From assembly GCA_026874595.1 (NCBI GenBank), contig JAPPUL010000071.1:122001-186000 (forward strand): DNA of 64,000 nt, given 5' to 3'. Positions 26,929 through 35,234 of the stretch are shown piece by piece. Made by a program: the position numbers and the translations under genes. The first letter of the stretch is position 1; each line of letters opens with the position of its first letter. This DNA is from Sipunculus nudus (Eukaryota; Annelida; Sipuncula; Golfingiida; Sipunculidae). A model generated the notes under the pieces. The model was given only the letters and a program-made list of their open reading frames with translations, was not told the DNA's origin and searched no databases.

Positions 26929-27108
26929 TTACTTATACGTTACCACCAGCCTGCCTTTATAATACCCACAGGACGCACAGGCTGTGTGAGACTTTGTACT
27001 CTCACCGCAATTTTTACACGTATTTATCTCAGGTAGCTTCATCTTATAGTAACTCGCCCGTCTACTGCGCGATTTAGACTTCGATTTCTTCCTCTTTGGT
27101 ACTGCCAT
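26929..27108 (-). CDS. rpmF: 50S ribosomal protein L32
   Basis: A 59-residue protein missed by length filters. Starts MAVPKRKKSKSKSRSRR; zinc finger in NTCKNCGESTKSHTACASCG (two CxxC); ends GYYKGRLVVTYK. The stop is TAA at 26929-26931 on the minus strand. It heads the fatty acid/phospholipid cluster, as is common in bacteria, but no upstream yceD (DUF177) gene is present. Confidence 0.95.
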   Translation of the reverse strand: MAVPKRKKSKSKSRSRRASYYKMKLPEINTCKNCGESTKSHTACASCGYYKGRLVVTYK

Positions 27109-27413
27109 CGCCTTTTTTACCTCAACTTTTTTTTATTCTTTCTTTTGCTAATCTCTTACTCATTGCCTGTAGCACTCTTTTGCTTACTTTTTTCTCAACT
27201 ATTCTCGTCTTTTCAATTTTTTCTTATATTATATTTACGTCGTTTAAGCTTAGGTGTTTTTATACAAAGGCTTAAGGTTTATCCTAATTCAGGCCTTGTA
27301 GACGAACCGCTTCTATAACCCAATTTAAGCACAAGTTAGAGCTTTTTCTACATTAGCTTTTTTACTTGACTTTAAATATAATAACTGATATCTACTCAGG
27401 GAGAAATATCTTT
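27109..27413. other. non-coding divergent region between rpmF and the rhodanese gene
   Basis: About 305 bases, T-rich on the plus strand. I find no convincing gene; a 33-codon minus-strand frame next to rpmF has no supported start. It must contain the promoter of the rpmF cluster and of the rhodanese gene. Confidence 0.6.
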
Positions 27414-27770
27414 ATGTTTTTAAACTTTTTTAGAGATCCAGTCGAGGAGATTACGCCAGATGATACTAGAATTGCTAGTAATAACAAAAATACTGTCTTG
27501 CTTGATGTTAGAACCCAGCAAGAGTATAATGACCCAAGTTATGGCCATATAAAAAACTCTATCCTTATCCCTTTACAAACTCTACTTGATAGGGCGCATG
27601 AACTTGATAAATTCAAAGACAAGAATATCATAATCTATTGTCGTAGCGGGCAACGTAGTGCTGAAGCTTGCAGAATCCTTAATCAACTCGGATTCAAAAC
27701 TAAAAATATGTCGGGCGGTATTCTACGTTGGAATAAACATGGCTTTGAAAACCCTTTAAAAACAATCTAA
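27414..27770 (+). CDS. rhodanese-domain protein
   Basis: Single-domain sulphurtransferase. Start taken at ATG 27414 with GGGAG ~10 bases upstream; a TTG at 27366 is the alternative. The domain runs VLLDVRTQQEYNDPSYGHIKNSILIPL to the active-site loop IIYCRSGQRSAEACRIL and NMSGGILRWNKHG. The N-terminus has no signal peptide, so it is cytoplasmic. Its role (sulphur transfer, thiamine or persulphide handling) is not shown by the sequence; it neighbours thiE. Confidence 0.9.
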   Translation: MFLNFFRDPVEEITPDDTRIASNNKNTVLLDVRTQQEYNDPSYGHIKNSILIPLQTLLDRAHELDKFKDKNIIIYCRSGQRSAEACRILNQLGFKTKNMSGGILRWNKHGFENPLKTI

Positions 27771-27820
27771 CTATTTTTATAAAGCTTTTTGTTTCTTGTT
27801 TCTTGTTTAGGACAATTAAA

Positions 27821-28469
27821 CTAGTCAAAATATCTTAGGTAGTCTCTTACGTTTTTACGTATCTCTTGCCCTTCGTATGCTCCCCCTATGGCGCTTAGCA
27901 TCTCTATCCCCATTCCTACTACCCCTCCTGCTCGCTCCTTGCTTATCCCGCCTATCCCAACTATTGGTATGTCTACTGCCTTGCGTATCTTCTCAAGCCC
28001 TTTAAGGCCTATCGCTTCATAACTCTTTTCTTTCGTCTTCGTTTTATATATATGGCCTACACCTATATAGGCTGCTCCAAGCGCTTGGCCCTCCAAAGCC
28101 TCGCATACCTTGCTTACTGATATCCCTACTGCAAGCTCTTTTGATAGCTCACTCACCTCCAAAGTCTTACCTATTCTTAATATATCCTCCTGCCCTATAT
28201 GTACTCCGTCTGCTCCTACACTTAAAGCTAGCTCTACATAATCATTTATTATAAATAATGCTCCATGCTCTTTACAAAGTCGCTTTATCTCCATCACCTC
28301 TTGCATAACCTCACCACCCCCCCCTCTCTTTTACCTTCTCTCTATATTGAATTATACGTGCTCCCCCTAAAAGTGCCTCCTCAACTGCATTTATAACCCC
28401 TACATCTGCACAATCCTTTCTTGACGTTATGAAATAAAAACCCTTAAGCCGTTCCCGTACTTTCAACAT
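27821..28469 (-). pseudogene. thiE: thiamine-phosphate synthase, frameshifted in a poly-G run
   Basis: Joins HMP-PP and thiazole phosphate to thiamine phosphate. The downstream 161 codons (from an ATG at 28306) lack the N-terminus of the family. Reading the minus strand from ATG 28469 gives MLKVRERLKGFYFITSRK...GGARIIQYREKVKER, the missing N-terminal strand and pyrophosphate site. This frame leaves the ThiE frame at a run of eight C (plus strand, 28317-28324); nine G (or six) would restore one continuous frame of about 216 codons. Downstream motifs: LFIINDYVELALSVGADGVHIGQEDI, AAYIGVGHIYKTKTK, IVGIGGISKERAGGV. The ATG overlaps murI by 26 bases. Real pseudogene, phase switch or sequencing indel are all possible. 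Confidence 0.85.
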
Positions 28470-29328
28470 AACTTATTACCTTTACCTTATGTCCTATATA
28501 TTCTTCTAAAACCTTTTGGGTTATTCCTATATCTCCGTTTATTACAAATTTATATTCACCTACAAGCCCTCTGCCTCGCCCTCTCAATATGTCTCGCTCG
28601 TTAAGTACTCGGGCTACTTGTCTTGATATTGCTTCGTTTGAATTTAGTATCTTTACTTCTGCTCCTCCTTCTGCTCCTCCTTCTGCTCCTCCTTTCCACG
28701 GCAGTATCTCTCGGATTATGTTTTCTATTAACGTATAATGCGTGCACCCCAACACCACCGTGTCTATTGCATGCTCTTTATACGGATTTATATACTCCTT
28801 AAGCTTTTTCTTAAGTTCATTATCTTTACCCTTAAGTCCTCCTTCTATTAACTCAACTAATCCCCTGCAGGCTACGTTATATACTCTTACTCCATTCGAT
28901 TTGCCATGCTCCTTTATTAACTCATTTTGAGCCTCGCTTTCTACTGTCCTGTCCGTTGCCAGGCACAAGACCTCCTTTGTCTTACTACTTTTACACGCCG
29001 GCTTTATCACCGGTACCACCCCTACTACTCCCATATACGGAAACTGCTCCCTTAGGTAACTTATTGCACTAACTGTTGCTGTGTTGCATGCTACAACTAG
29101 TAACTTTATTTTATGTTCTAATCTAAGGTATTTTACTATCCTATGGCTTAAGTTAATTATCTCATCTTTACCCTTACTCCCATAGGGCGAGTTGGCACTG
29201 TCTGCAAAATATACTATGTCTTCATTTGGTAGGCGGTTTATTATACTCTGCCATATCCCTATCCCTCCTATACCTGAGTCCATTATCCCTATCGGACCGC
29301 TTGCTAAAACTACATCTAGCTCATCCAT
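28444..29328 (-). CDS. murI: glutamate racemase
   Basis: Supplies D-glutamate for peptidoglycan. GIMDSGIGGIGIWQSI, YFADSANSPYGSKG, LLVVACNTATVSAISYLR (first Cys) and VLGCTHYTLIENII (second Cys) form the two-base active site. 294 residues. Residues ~230 carry a GGAE repeat from a 12-bp triplication. Overlaps bshA by 8 bases upstream and thiE by 26 bases downstream. Confidence 0.94.
   Translation of the reverse strand: MDELDVVLASGPIGIMDSGIGGIGIWQSIINRLPNEDIVYFADSANSPYGSKGKDEIINLSHRIVKYLRLEHKIKLLVVACNTATVSAISYLREQFPYMGVVGVVPVIKPACKSSKTKEVLCLATDRTVESEAQNELIKEHGKSNGVRVYNVACRGLVELIEGGLKGKDNELKKKLKEYINPYKEHAIDTVVLGCTHYTLIENIIREILPWKGGAEGGAEGGAEVKILNSNEAISRQVARVLNERDILRGRGRGLVGEYKFVINGDIGITQKVLEEYIGHKVKVISYVESTGTA
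28657..28692. repeat. 12-bp triplicate within murI
   Basis: Three perfect copies of TTCTGCTCCTCC, in frame, encode GGAEGGAEGGAE near the C-terminal half of MurI, in a place where relatives have a short loop. Confidence 0.93.
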
Positions 29329-30484
29329 TCAATACCCTCTTATATAATTCCTCATATTTGCTTATTATCTTATCTTGTGCAAAATAACCCGCCCGAAGTC
29401 GTGCCCTCTTTTTACACTCCTTTAATAAACTCTCATCTCTTAATAACTTTATACAGCAACGTCCCATCCCTTCATAATCGCTTTCTTCGTACATATATCC
29501 GCTTAGCCCCTCCTCCACTAACTCCGGTATCCCTCCTGCGTTTGATGATATTGTAACCACTCCGCAACTCATTGCTTCAAGTAATACTAACCCAAAACTC
29601 TCTATCTTGCTCGGGAGTAGTATTATATCTGCATACGGTAACAAGCATTCTACTCGCTCTGCTTTGCCTAAAAACTTTATCTTTTCTAAAATTCCAAGCT
29701 CGCGGGCCAGCAATCTTGCCTTGGATAGCTCAGGTCCATCCCCTACCATCAGTAAGCATACTTTATCCTCCTCCTGCAAAACATACCAAAACGTCCGTAT
29801 CACCACTTCTACGTTCTTTACTTCTCGAAAGTTTGATATGTGTATTAGCACTTTTTCGTCATTGAAAAAACTTGGCTTTATTCCTTTGTTATCAGGCGAG
29901 AACTTCTTTAAATCTACAAAATTCGGTATCACCTCAATCTCATCACCTCCCCCATCACCTACCCCAAACTCTTCTATCGTTTTCTCCCTTAGATGATTAC
30001 TTACTGATGTTACCATATCGCTGCTCCTTAAACCAAATTCCACCATCCTATAATACGCTTTGTCTAATCCCACCAAAGTTACATCTGTTCCGTGCAAGGT
30101 TGTTACTATCTTTACCCTCTTAACATCCTTTCCATTGCCCCTGTTCACTTGTGTTAATATCTGCCCTGCAAGATAGGCGCATATTGCGTGCGGTATGGCG
30201 TAGTGCACATGCAATATGTCTATTGCATAACTTTCGCACACTTCTACTATCTTTGATGTTAGCGATAAGGAGTATAGCGGATATTTAAATAATGGGTAGT
30301 TTGTCATGTCTACTTCATGGAAACTTATGTTTTCATGGAATGTGCTTAGCCGAAATGGTGTGTCGTAACTTATGAAATGTACTTTGTTCCCTCTGTTTGC
30401 AAGCTCAAGACCAAGCTCCGTTGCCACCACCCCACTGCCTCCGTAACTCGGATAGCACACCATCCCTATGTTTAATTTATTCAT
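29321..30484 (-). CDS. bshA: N-acetyl-alpha-D-glucosaminyl L-malate synthase (bacillithiol step 1)
   Basis: GT4-family enzyme that joins UDP-GlcNAc and L-malate. NIGMVCYPSYGGSGVVATELGLELA at the N-terminus is the BshA signature, followed by ILHVHYAIPHAICAYLA, LHGTDVTLVG, NFVDLKKFSP, LPSKIESFGLVLLEAMSCGV and the Glu-x7-Glu pair. 387 residues, full length. Overlaps bshC by 4 bases and murI by 8; thus a tight operon. bshB (deacetylase) is not in the window. Confidence 0.93.
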   Translation of the reverse strand: MNKLNIGMVCYPSYGGSGVVATELGLELANRGNKVHFISYDTPFRLSTFHENISFHEVDMTNYPLFKYPLYSLSLTSKIVEVCESYAIDILHVHYAIPHAICAYLAGQILTQVNRGNGKDVKRVKIVTTLHGTDVTLVGLDKAYYRMVEFGLRSSDMVTSVSNHLREKTIEEFGVGDGGGDEIEVIPNFVDLKKFSPDNKGIKPSFFNDEKVLIHISNFREVKNVEVVIRTFWYVLQEEDKVCLLMVGDGPELSKARLLARELGILEKIKFLGKAERVECLLPYADIILLPSKIESFGLVLLEAMSCGVVTISSNAGGIPELVEEGLSGYMYEESDYEGMGRCCIKLLRDESLLKECKKRARLRAGYFAQDKIISKYEELYKRVLNG

Positions 30485-32130
30485 AAATATATTATCTGTT
30501 CTCCTTCCTTCTTGATATCTAGTTCTTTATAAAGATAATCTATTAGTCCTTTACGCTTATTCATATACCAAAATATATTATATACTCGCTCTTGACCTCT
30601 CCCTCTAGGATGTAAGCCTATCTTTAACCTGCTCGCATGCCGTCCTAACAACCCCTCCTTCTCTTCTTTCTTCTTCCTATAACTACTTTCTAGGCTCAAT
30701 ATGTCATTTGTAAGCTTCTTTAGCCCTTTATTAACTCCCTCCTTTATATCTTGCCCTTCTAAAGATACTAGCATTTCTAAATCTTTAACCCCTGCATTTA
30801 AAACATTAACTGCTTTTTCAAAGCTGCTTATATCTACTCTGTCCTTCCTTATTCCACTTAGTCGCCTCTCAAGCTCTGCTTTATCTTTTAGCTCATCCTC
30901 CATAAGGCCAAACCGCTTCGTTACTCGCTTTAACTCGCTACTTAAAAGCAACACTCTCGCCCGAGGGTATATTATTGGCATCTTTACTTTATATAATTCG
31001 TAAATCCCCTTAAGCTGTCCTATGTAATTTATTTCGCCAGGACCGCATACCACTACCACGTTCGGAAATAACTTGTCTTGCAACACACTCCGTAGTTGTA
31101 CTCCATGCGAAAACTTATCCCATTCTCTATCTAATAATTTATGTATTCCCTCCTCCCCTAGCTCCTGCTCCCCTATATAATATTTATCCCCTTTATAAAA
31201 AAGACGTTTGCGCCTCCCATCTCCTCCCAGGTAATACAAAGGCAGCCCCTCACGCCCTCCTGCATATTCTCTCTCCCTTATCTGCACCTTATAGCCACTC
31301 CCCTTAAGCTCATTTGTTACTTCTCTAAAACGTTTTGTTATCTCCTCTTTCTTAATTAAGGCTTGCTTTGTTTCTTCCTTCTGGAGCAATCGTAACTTAT
31401 ACGGCTCTATCAATAAAAGACCATATCCAGAAAATAGCATCTTAAGCACTTCTTTAAACTGTTTTCCAAATGTGTCTACTTGTGGGCTCCTTAGCCTCCT
31501 CAATAGCTCCTCTTCCAAGCCTTTTGTAAATTCACTCTCGCTTTTTAAAATATTACCTCTTAGCTCATTTAACAAGTTTTGAAGCTCCTCCAATATCTTA
31601 ATCCTTTCTAAAGACTTACCTAATTCCTCTTTGCCAAGTTCTAATTTCAATGTCCTTATCTCTTCACCCTCTTGATAGTCAAGACGATTTACCTCCTCTA
31701 CATCGTGATCTTCTGACGCTATCCAGAAAATCGGTACAAATATATATTCTCCTGCGAAATATTCATTAAGTTCTTTACATACTTTTAGTACCGTAAGCGC
31801 TTTGTAAACTGTATATAATGGTCCGCCCAAAAGACCCGGCTGCTGTCCTGTCATTACCGTATAACATTTACTGCTTTCTAACCTATTTAAATTAGCTTCA
31901 ACCGCATCCCCTCCTCTAACATTATAAGCCCTAAGAACCTTAACTAGCCCTTCCCTATCTCCTGCACTTATATTATAGCTGCTTATCCCTTCTCTAAGAC
32001 TTTTTACAAGTTTACGGTAGTCTGTTTCATAGTACTTCTTATATATTCCCTCCTCTGCCCCTCTTACATATTCGCTTGATAACGTCTTTTCTACTATAAA
32101 TTCTAAATTATCTATATTCTCTTGCTTCAT
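30481..32130 (-). CDS. bshC: putative cysteine ligase BshC (bacillithiol step 3)
   Basis: Adds Cys to GlcN-malate. VMTGQQPGLLGGPLYTVYKA, FVPIFWIASEDHDVEEVN, VVVVCGPGEINYIGQLKGIY and LHPRGRGQERVYNIFWYMNKRKGLIDYLY are the typical blocks; the central coiled coil lies at residues ~390-460. 549 residues. First gene of the bshC-bshA-murI-thiE run. Note that one should not expect bacillithiol only in Firmicutes; BshC also occurs in several diderm phyla. Confidence 0.93.
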   Translation of the reverse strand: MKQENIDNLEFIVEKTLSSEYVRGAEEGIYKKYYETDYRKLVKSLREGISSYNISAGDREGLVKVLRAYNVRGGDAVEANLNRLESSKCYTVMTGQQPGLLGGPLYTVYKALTVLKVCKELNEYFAGEYIFVPIFWIASEDHDVEEVNRLDYQEGEEIRTLKLELGKEELGKSLERIKILEELQNLLNELRGNILKSESEFTKGLEEELLRRLRSPQVDTFGKQFKEVLKMLFSGYGLLLIEPYKLRLLQKEETKQALIKKEEITKRFREVTNELKGSGYKVQIREREYAGGREGLPLYYLGGDGRRKRLFYKGDKYYIGEQELGEEGIHKLLDREWDKFSHGVQLRSVLQDKLFPNVVVVCGPGEINYIGQLKGIYELYKVKMPIIYPRARVLLLSSELKRVTKRFGLMEDELKDKAELERRLSGIRKDRVDISSFEKAVNVLNAGVKDLEMLVSLEGQDIKEGVNKGLKKLTNDILSLESSYRKKKEEKEGLLGRHASRLKIGLHPRGRGQERVYNIFWYMNKRKGLIDYLYKELDIKKEGEQIIYL

Positions 32131-32280
32131 ATAGTAAACCTATATTTAAAAACCTCGTCTATTGCTTGCATATTATCCTTTACTGCTATTTCAAAAATAA
32201 ACGGCTTTTACAAAAACGACCCCTCGTTTTTTTTTAAAACCTTTTAGCTCATATATCTTTTTTTGTGTTAGCTTAAGTAT

Positions 32281-33345
32281 ATGCTTTTAGCAATAATAAT
32301 TAGCTTACTTATAATTATATCTTCTTTTGCTATTAACGGCTGTTATCTTATTCACCTCGCTGTCGGACAGCTTTCTTTAATTAAAAAGATTAAGCCTTTT
32401 GATATCGTTTTAAATGATCCCGAATTCTCTGCCGAAATAAAACATAAAATTAAGCTCGTTAAACATGTTAAGTCTTTTGCTATTAATAATCTCGCTCTAA
32501 CTCCTCCTGAAGATACTTACTCCCATTTTCTTGACCTTAAAGGACATACTCCCATATTCAGCCTCTCAGCTGCATACCCTTACAAATTAGAACCCCTTTT
32601 TTGGCACTTTCCTTTATTCGGAAAAGTCCCTTATTTAAGCTTCTTTAACAAACAAAAGGCTTTGATTAAACAAGATGCTCTTAAAAAACGTAACTTCGAT
32701 ACCATACTAAGAGGTGTTTCTGCTTACAGCACTGCTGGCTTCCTCCCCGAACCTCTCTTCTCTTCCATGTTACGATATGACCCCAATACCCTTATTAATG
32801 TCCTTATTCATGAAATGGCTCATAATACCGTCTTATTCAAAAATAACTTCAGATTCAATGAGTCTTTTGCTAACTTCATCGCTAACGCAGGCACTACAAG
32901 ATTTATAAATATGTACAAGCATCTTTATCCTTCTCTGTCAAAAACACGATTCAATAACTCTTTAGAGGATACGCAATTACTTCATGATTTTATGCTTAGG
33001 TTAATTGACAAGCTTAATGAGGCTTTTAACAATAATAAGCTCTCGACAAAACAAAAGATTCGCCAAAAATATATTATTACTTCTCAATTCAAAAATATAT
33101 TTATAAACCAAGTTATACCCAAATTTAAAGTTAAACGCTTCTCCGACAACCTAATTAAACCTAATAACGCTTTCATTATGTCTTATATCAGATACAATAG
33201 CTCAAAGAGCTTGTTCGAAAAACTACTTAAGCACTTTAATTATAACCTTAAGCATACTTCTTTATTTATACGCAATATCCCCAGAAACCAAAACCCTTTC
33301 TCTTATATTAAACTCTGGCTTTTGAAGCAAAATATGGCAAAGTAA
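32281..33345 (+). CDS. putative lipoprotein aminopeptidase (PF10023-like)
   Basis: A 354-residue zinc-peptidase-like protein. The N-terminus MLLAIIISLLIIISSFAINGC is a lipoprotein signal with the lipobox Cys at residue 21, and CYLIHLAVGQLSLI follows as in the predicted aminopeptidase family. The metal motif is VLIHEMAHNTVLFKNNFRFNESFANFIANAG (HExxH...NExxA). Role: periplasmic or outer-membrane-anchored peptidase; substrate unknown. The gene stands in the opposite direction to bshC and fabH and uses C- and T-rich codons. Confidence 0.85.
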   Translation: MLLAIIISLLIIISSFAINGCYLIHLAVGQLSLIKKIKPFDIVLNDPEFSAEIKHKIKLVKHVKSFAINNLALTPPEDTYSHFLDLKGHTPIFSLSAAYPYKLEPLFWHFPLFGKVPYLSFFNKQKALIKQDALKKRNFDTILRGVSAYSTAGFLPEPLFSSMLRYDPNTLINVLIHEMAHNTVLFKNNFRFNESFANFIANAGTTRFINMYKHLYPSLSKTRFNNSLEDTQLLHDFMLRLIDKLNEAFNNNKLSTKQKIRQKYIITSQFKNIFINQVIPKFKVKRFSDNLIKPNNAFIMSYIRYNSSKSLFEKLLKHFNYNLKHTSLFIRNIPRNQNPFSYIKLWLLKQNMAK

Positions 33346-33358
33346 TTGATTATAGAAT

Positions 33359-33381
33359 GCTTTCTCTAAAGCTTTCCTAAA
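33359..33381. repeat. imperfect 12-bp duplication over the fabH stop
   Basis: GCTTTCTCTAAA is followed by GCTTTCCTAAA; the stop codon of the minus-strand fabH is inside. One base has been lost since the duplication. Confidence 0.7.
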
Positions 33382-34367
33382 TTCCAACGCACTATCCCTA
33401 CCCCCCACGTAAGACCTGCTCCAAAACCTACTAAGGCTATTGTTGATGGCGTTTTTATACGTCCTTCCTTTATTGCTCCGTTTAACGCTATCGGGATTGA
33501 CGCTGAGGAGGTGTTTCCATAATATTGCAAGTTTGCTATTAGTTTATCCTCTTTAAGACCTAGCTTCTCAGACAACGCTTTTACTATCTTTATGTTTGCT
33601 TGATGCGGAACTAGGTAATCTATATCTTCTATCTTTAAGCCCAATCCCTCTATCGATTTACGCACAGCTTGAGGAATTACCGATACCGAAAACTTGTATA
33701 TCTCTCGCCCATTCATCTTTAAAAGCGGCTTCGTTCTCTCTTGATTGCTAACTAATGGCGAGAGCTGTCCCGCATTCGGTAATGTCAAATTAAAACCTTT
33801 ACTCCCATCTGAATATAAGTTTATTCCAAGCATCTCATTCTTCTCTAATTCTGTTTCTCTCAATACCATCGCTCCTGCCCCATCCCCAAACAATATGCAG
33901 GTCCCGCGATCCTCCCAATTCATTACATGAGAATGTAAATCCCCACCAAGTATAAGCACTTTTTTATACATTCCACTTTGGATAAATGCACTTGCTACCT
34001 TCATCACATAAACAAATCCACTGCACGCTGCAGAAACATTAAAGGCACAGGCATTATACGCTTTTAATTCCCTTTGTACCTCACAGGCGGCAGAGGGATA
34101 CAAATTGTCTGGTATCGTTGTTGCCGCAACGATTAAATCAAGTTCTATTGCTGATACACAAGCTCGCTCTAAAGCCTCATTAGCTGCATCAACAAACAAA
34201 CTTACCAGTGTCTCCTCTCTATCTACATAGCGCCTCTCTCGTATCCCCGTACGACTCCTTATCCACTCATCTGTTGTCTCTACTATCTTTGACAAATCTG
34301 AATTACTTACTCTCGTGTTCGGTAAGGACGAACCAATACCTTTTATCTCTACTCCCCTTAACCCCAT
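33366..34367 (-). CDS. fabH: 3-oxoacyl-[acyl-carrier-protein] synthase III
   Basis: Starts fatty acid synthesis by condensing acetyl-CoA with malonyl-ACP. Catalytic Cys in NVSAACSGFVYVMKVA, His in LVPHQANIKIVKAL and Asn in YYGNTSSASIPIAL; the C-terminal LVGFGAGLTWGVGIVRW is intact. 333 residues. It is not in the rpmF-plsX-fab cluster but 6.5 kb away, alone. Confidence 0.96.
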   Translation of the reverse strand: MGLRGVEIKGIGSSLPNTRVSNSDLSKIVETTDEWIRSRTGIRERRYVDREETLVSLFVDAANEALERACVSAIELDLIVAATTIPDNLYPSAACEVQRELKAYNACAFNVSAACSGFVYVMKVASAFIQSGMYKKVLILGGDLHSHVMNWEDRGTCILFGDGAGAMVLRETELEKNEMLGINLYSDGSKGFNLTLPNAGQLSPLVSNQERTKPLLKMNGREIYKFSVSVIPQAVRKSIEGLGLKIEDIDYLVPHQANIKIVKALSEKLGLKEDKLIANLQYYGNTSSASIPIALNGAIKEGRIKTPSTIALVGFGAGLTWGVGIVRWNLGKL

Positions 34368-34556
34368 AATAACCTACACCTTATACCATAATCTCCCTCA
34401 TCACTTACTTTTTGCATACCCTTACCTCCACTAAAACACTAAAAAAACTTCTTGCTTTTTACTCAATAAGCAATTATCAAGTTCCTAATCTATTTATTTT
34501 ATCTTTTCTTGTCAACTTTACATGCACCTTTATCTTAATATCAAGCAATTATATCT

Positions 34557-34586
34557 TTAACAATGGGATTTCTTTTCTGTTATAAT
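34557..34586 (+). promoter_or_regulatory. sigma-70-type promoter for the DUF4833 protein
   Basis: TTAACA at 34557-34562, 18-base spacer and TATAAT at 34581-34586, about 90 bases before the ATG. The only consensus-like pair found in this 306-base gap. Confidence 0.6.
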
Positions 34587-34673
34587 ATATCATTGTTTTT
34601 TTTATAGGCTCTAGCTTATTTTATTTGCTTTTTTAGCTTTTTCATGTTTAATATGTTATTAGAGGATATTTAT

Positions 34674-35234
34674 ATGCAGCGTTTATTTCTCAGATTGTCT
34701 TTCCCATTTTCACCATTATTACTAGGTCTTGTATTTACACTCCCTTTTAACGCTTTTTCAAGCAAAACTCTTACTATCTTCCATATAGAAAATACTTTAA
34801 TTACAAGTAAAGCTGTTTATGCCGTTAAATTAAATGATAATTACAAACTACTTTCTAAATCTCCCATCACTAACTATTGGCTTAGACCAAACGGTAGCAC
34901 TCGTCCCGTTACTTGGTTTGAAAACAAAATCGCTTATGGACTGCTTTACCAAAAAGTATCGCCTAATAAAACTTCTATCGAATTAGCTTTAGCTCAATAC
35001 AAAACTATAAAAATTACTGCTGATATCAAAAATAAAAAAGTTAAAACATACTTCTTCTTCAAAAAGAAAAAATATGGCCTTAAGAAGTTAGTTGTTCATG
35101 CTAAAGAGGGTGTTATATTGCCTACTGTTTTATATGTTGATATAATCGGCTTTGACCTTGAATCTAGAAAGCAAATCGTTCAGCGTATACATGAATATGA
35201 CCCTTATCGGCTTGATGAGAATCTTACCTATTAA
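34674..35234 (+). CDS. secreted DUF4833-like protein
   Basis: Start ATG at 34674 (GAGG upstream) gives a signal peptide MQRLFLRLSFPFSPLLLGLVF ending near FNAFSS; a longer frame to 34644 is less likely. The mature ~160 residues include IFHIENTLITSKAVYAVKLN and NYWLRPNGSTRPVTWFENKIAYG and DLESRKQIVQRI, which resembles DUF4833. Function unknown. Ends by overlapping the 3' end of the minus-strand glycosyltransferase by 4 bases. Confidence 0.75.
   Translation: MQRLFLRLSFPFSPLLLGLVFTLPFNAFSSKTLTIFHIENTLITSKAVYAVKLNDNYKLLSKSPITNYWLRPNGSTRPVTWFENKIAYGLLYQKVSPNKTSIELALAQYKTIKITADIKNKKVKTYFFFKKKKYGLKKLVVHAKEGVILPTVLYVDIIGFDLESRKQIVQRIHEYDPYRLDENLTY

Noticed and set aside
27120-27220. 33-codon minus-strand frame ending just upstream of rpmF, basic (VSKRVLQAMSKRLAKERIKKS)
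   Set aside because: No start codon with a ribosome-binding site and a stop immediately before; not supportable as a gene.
28300-28470. TPP riboswitch upstream of thiE
   Set aside because: thiE lies within an overlapping operon; no conserved THI-box segments seen.
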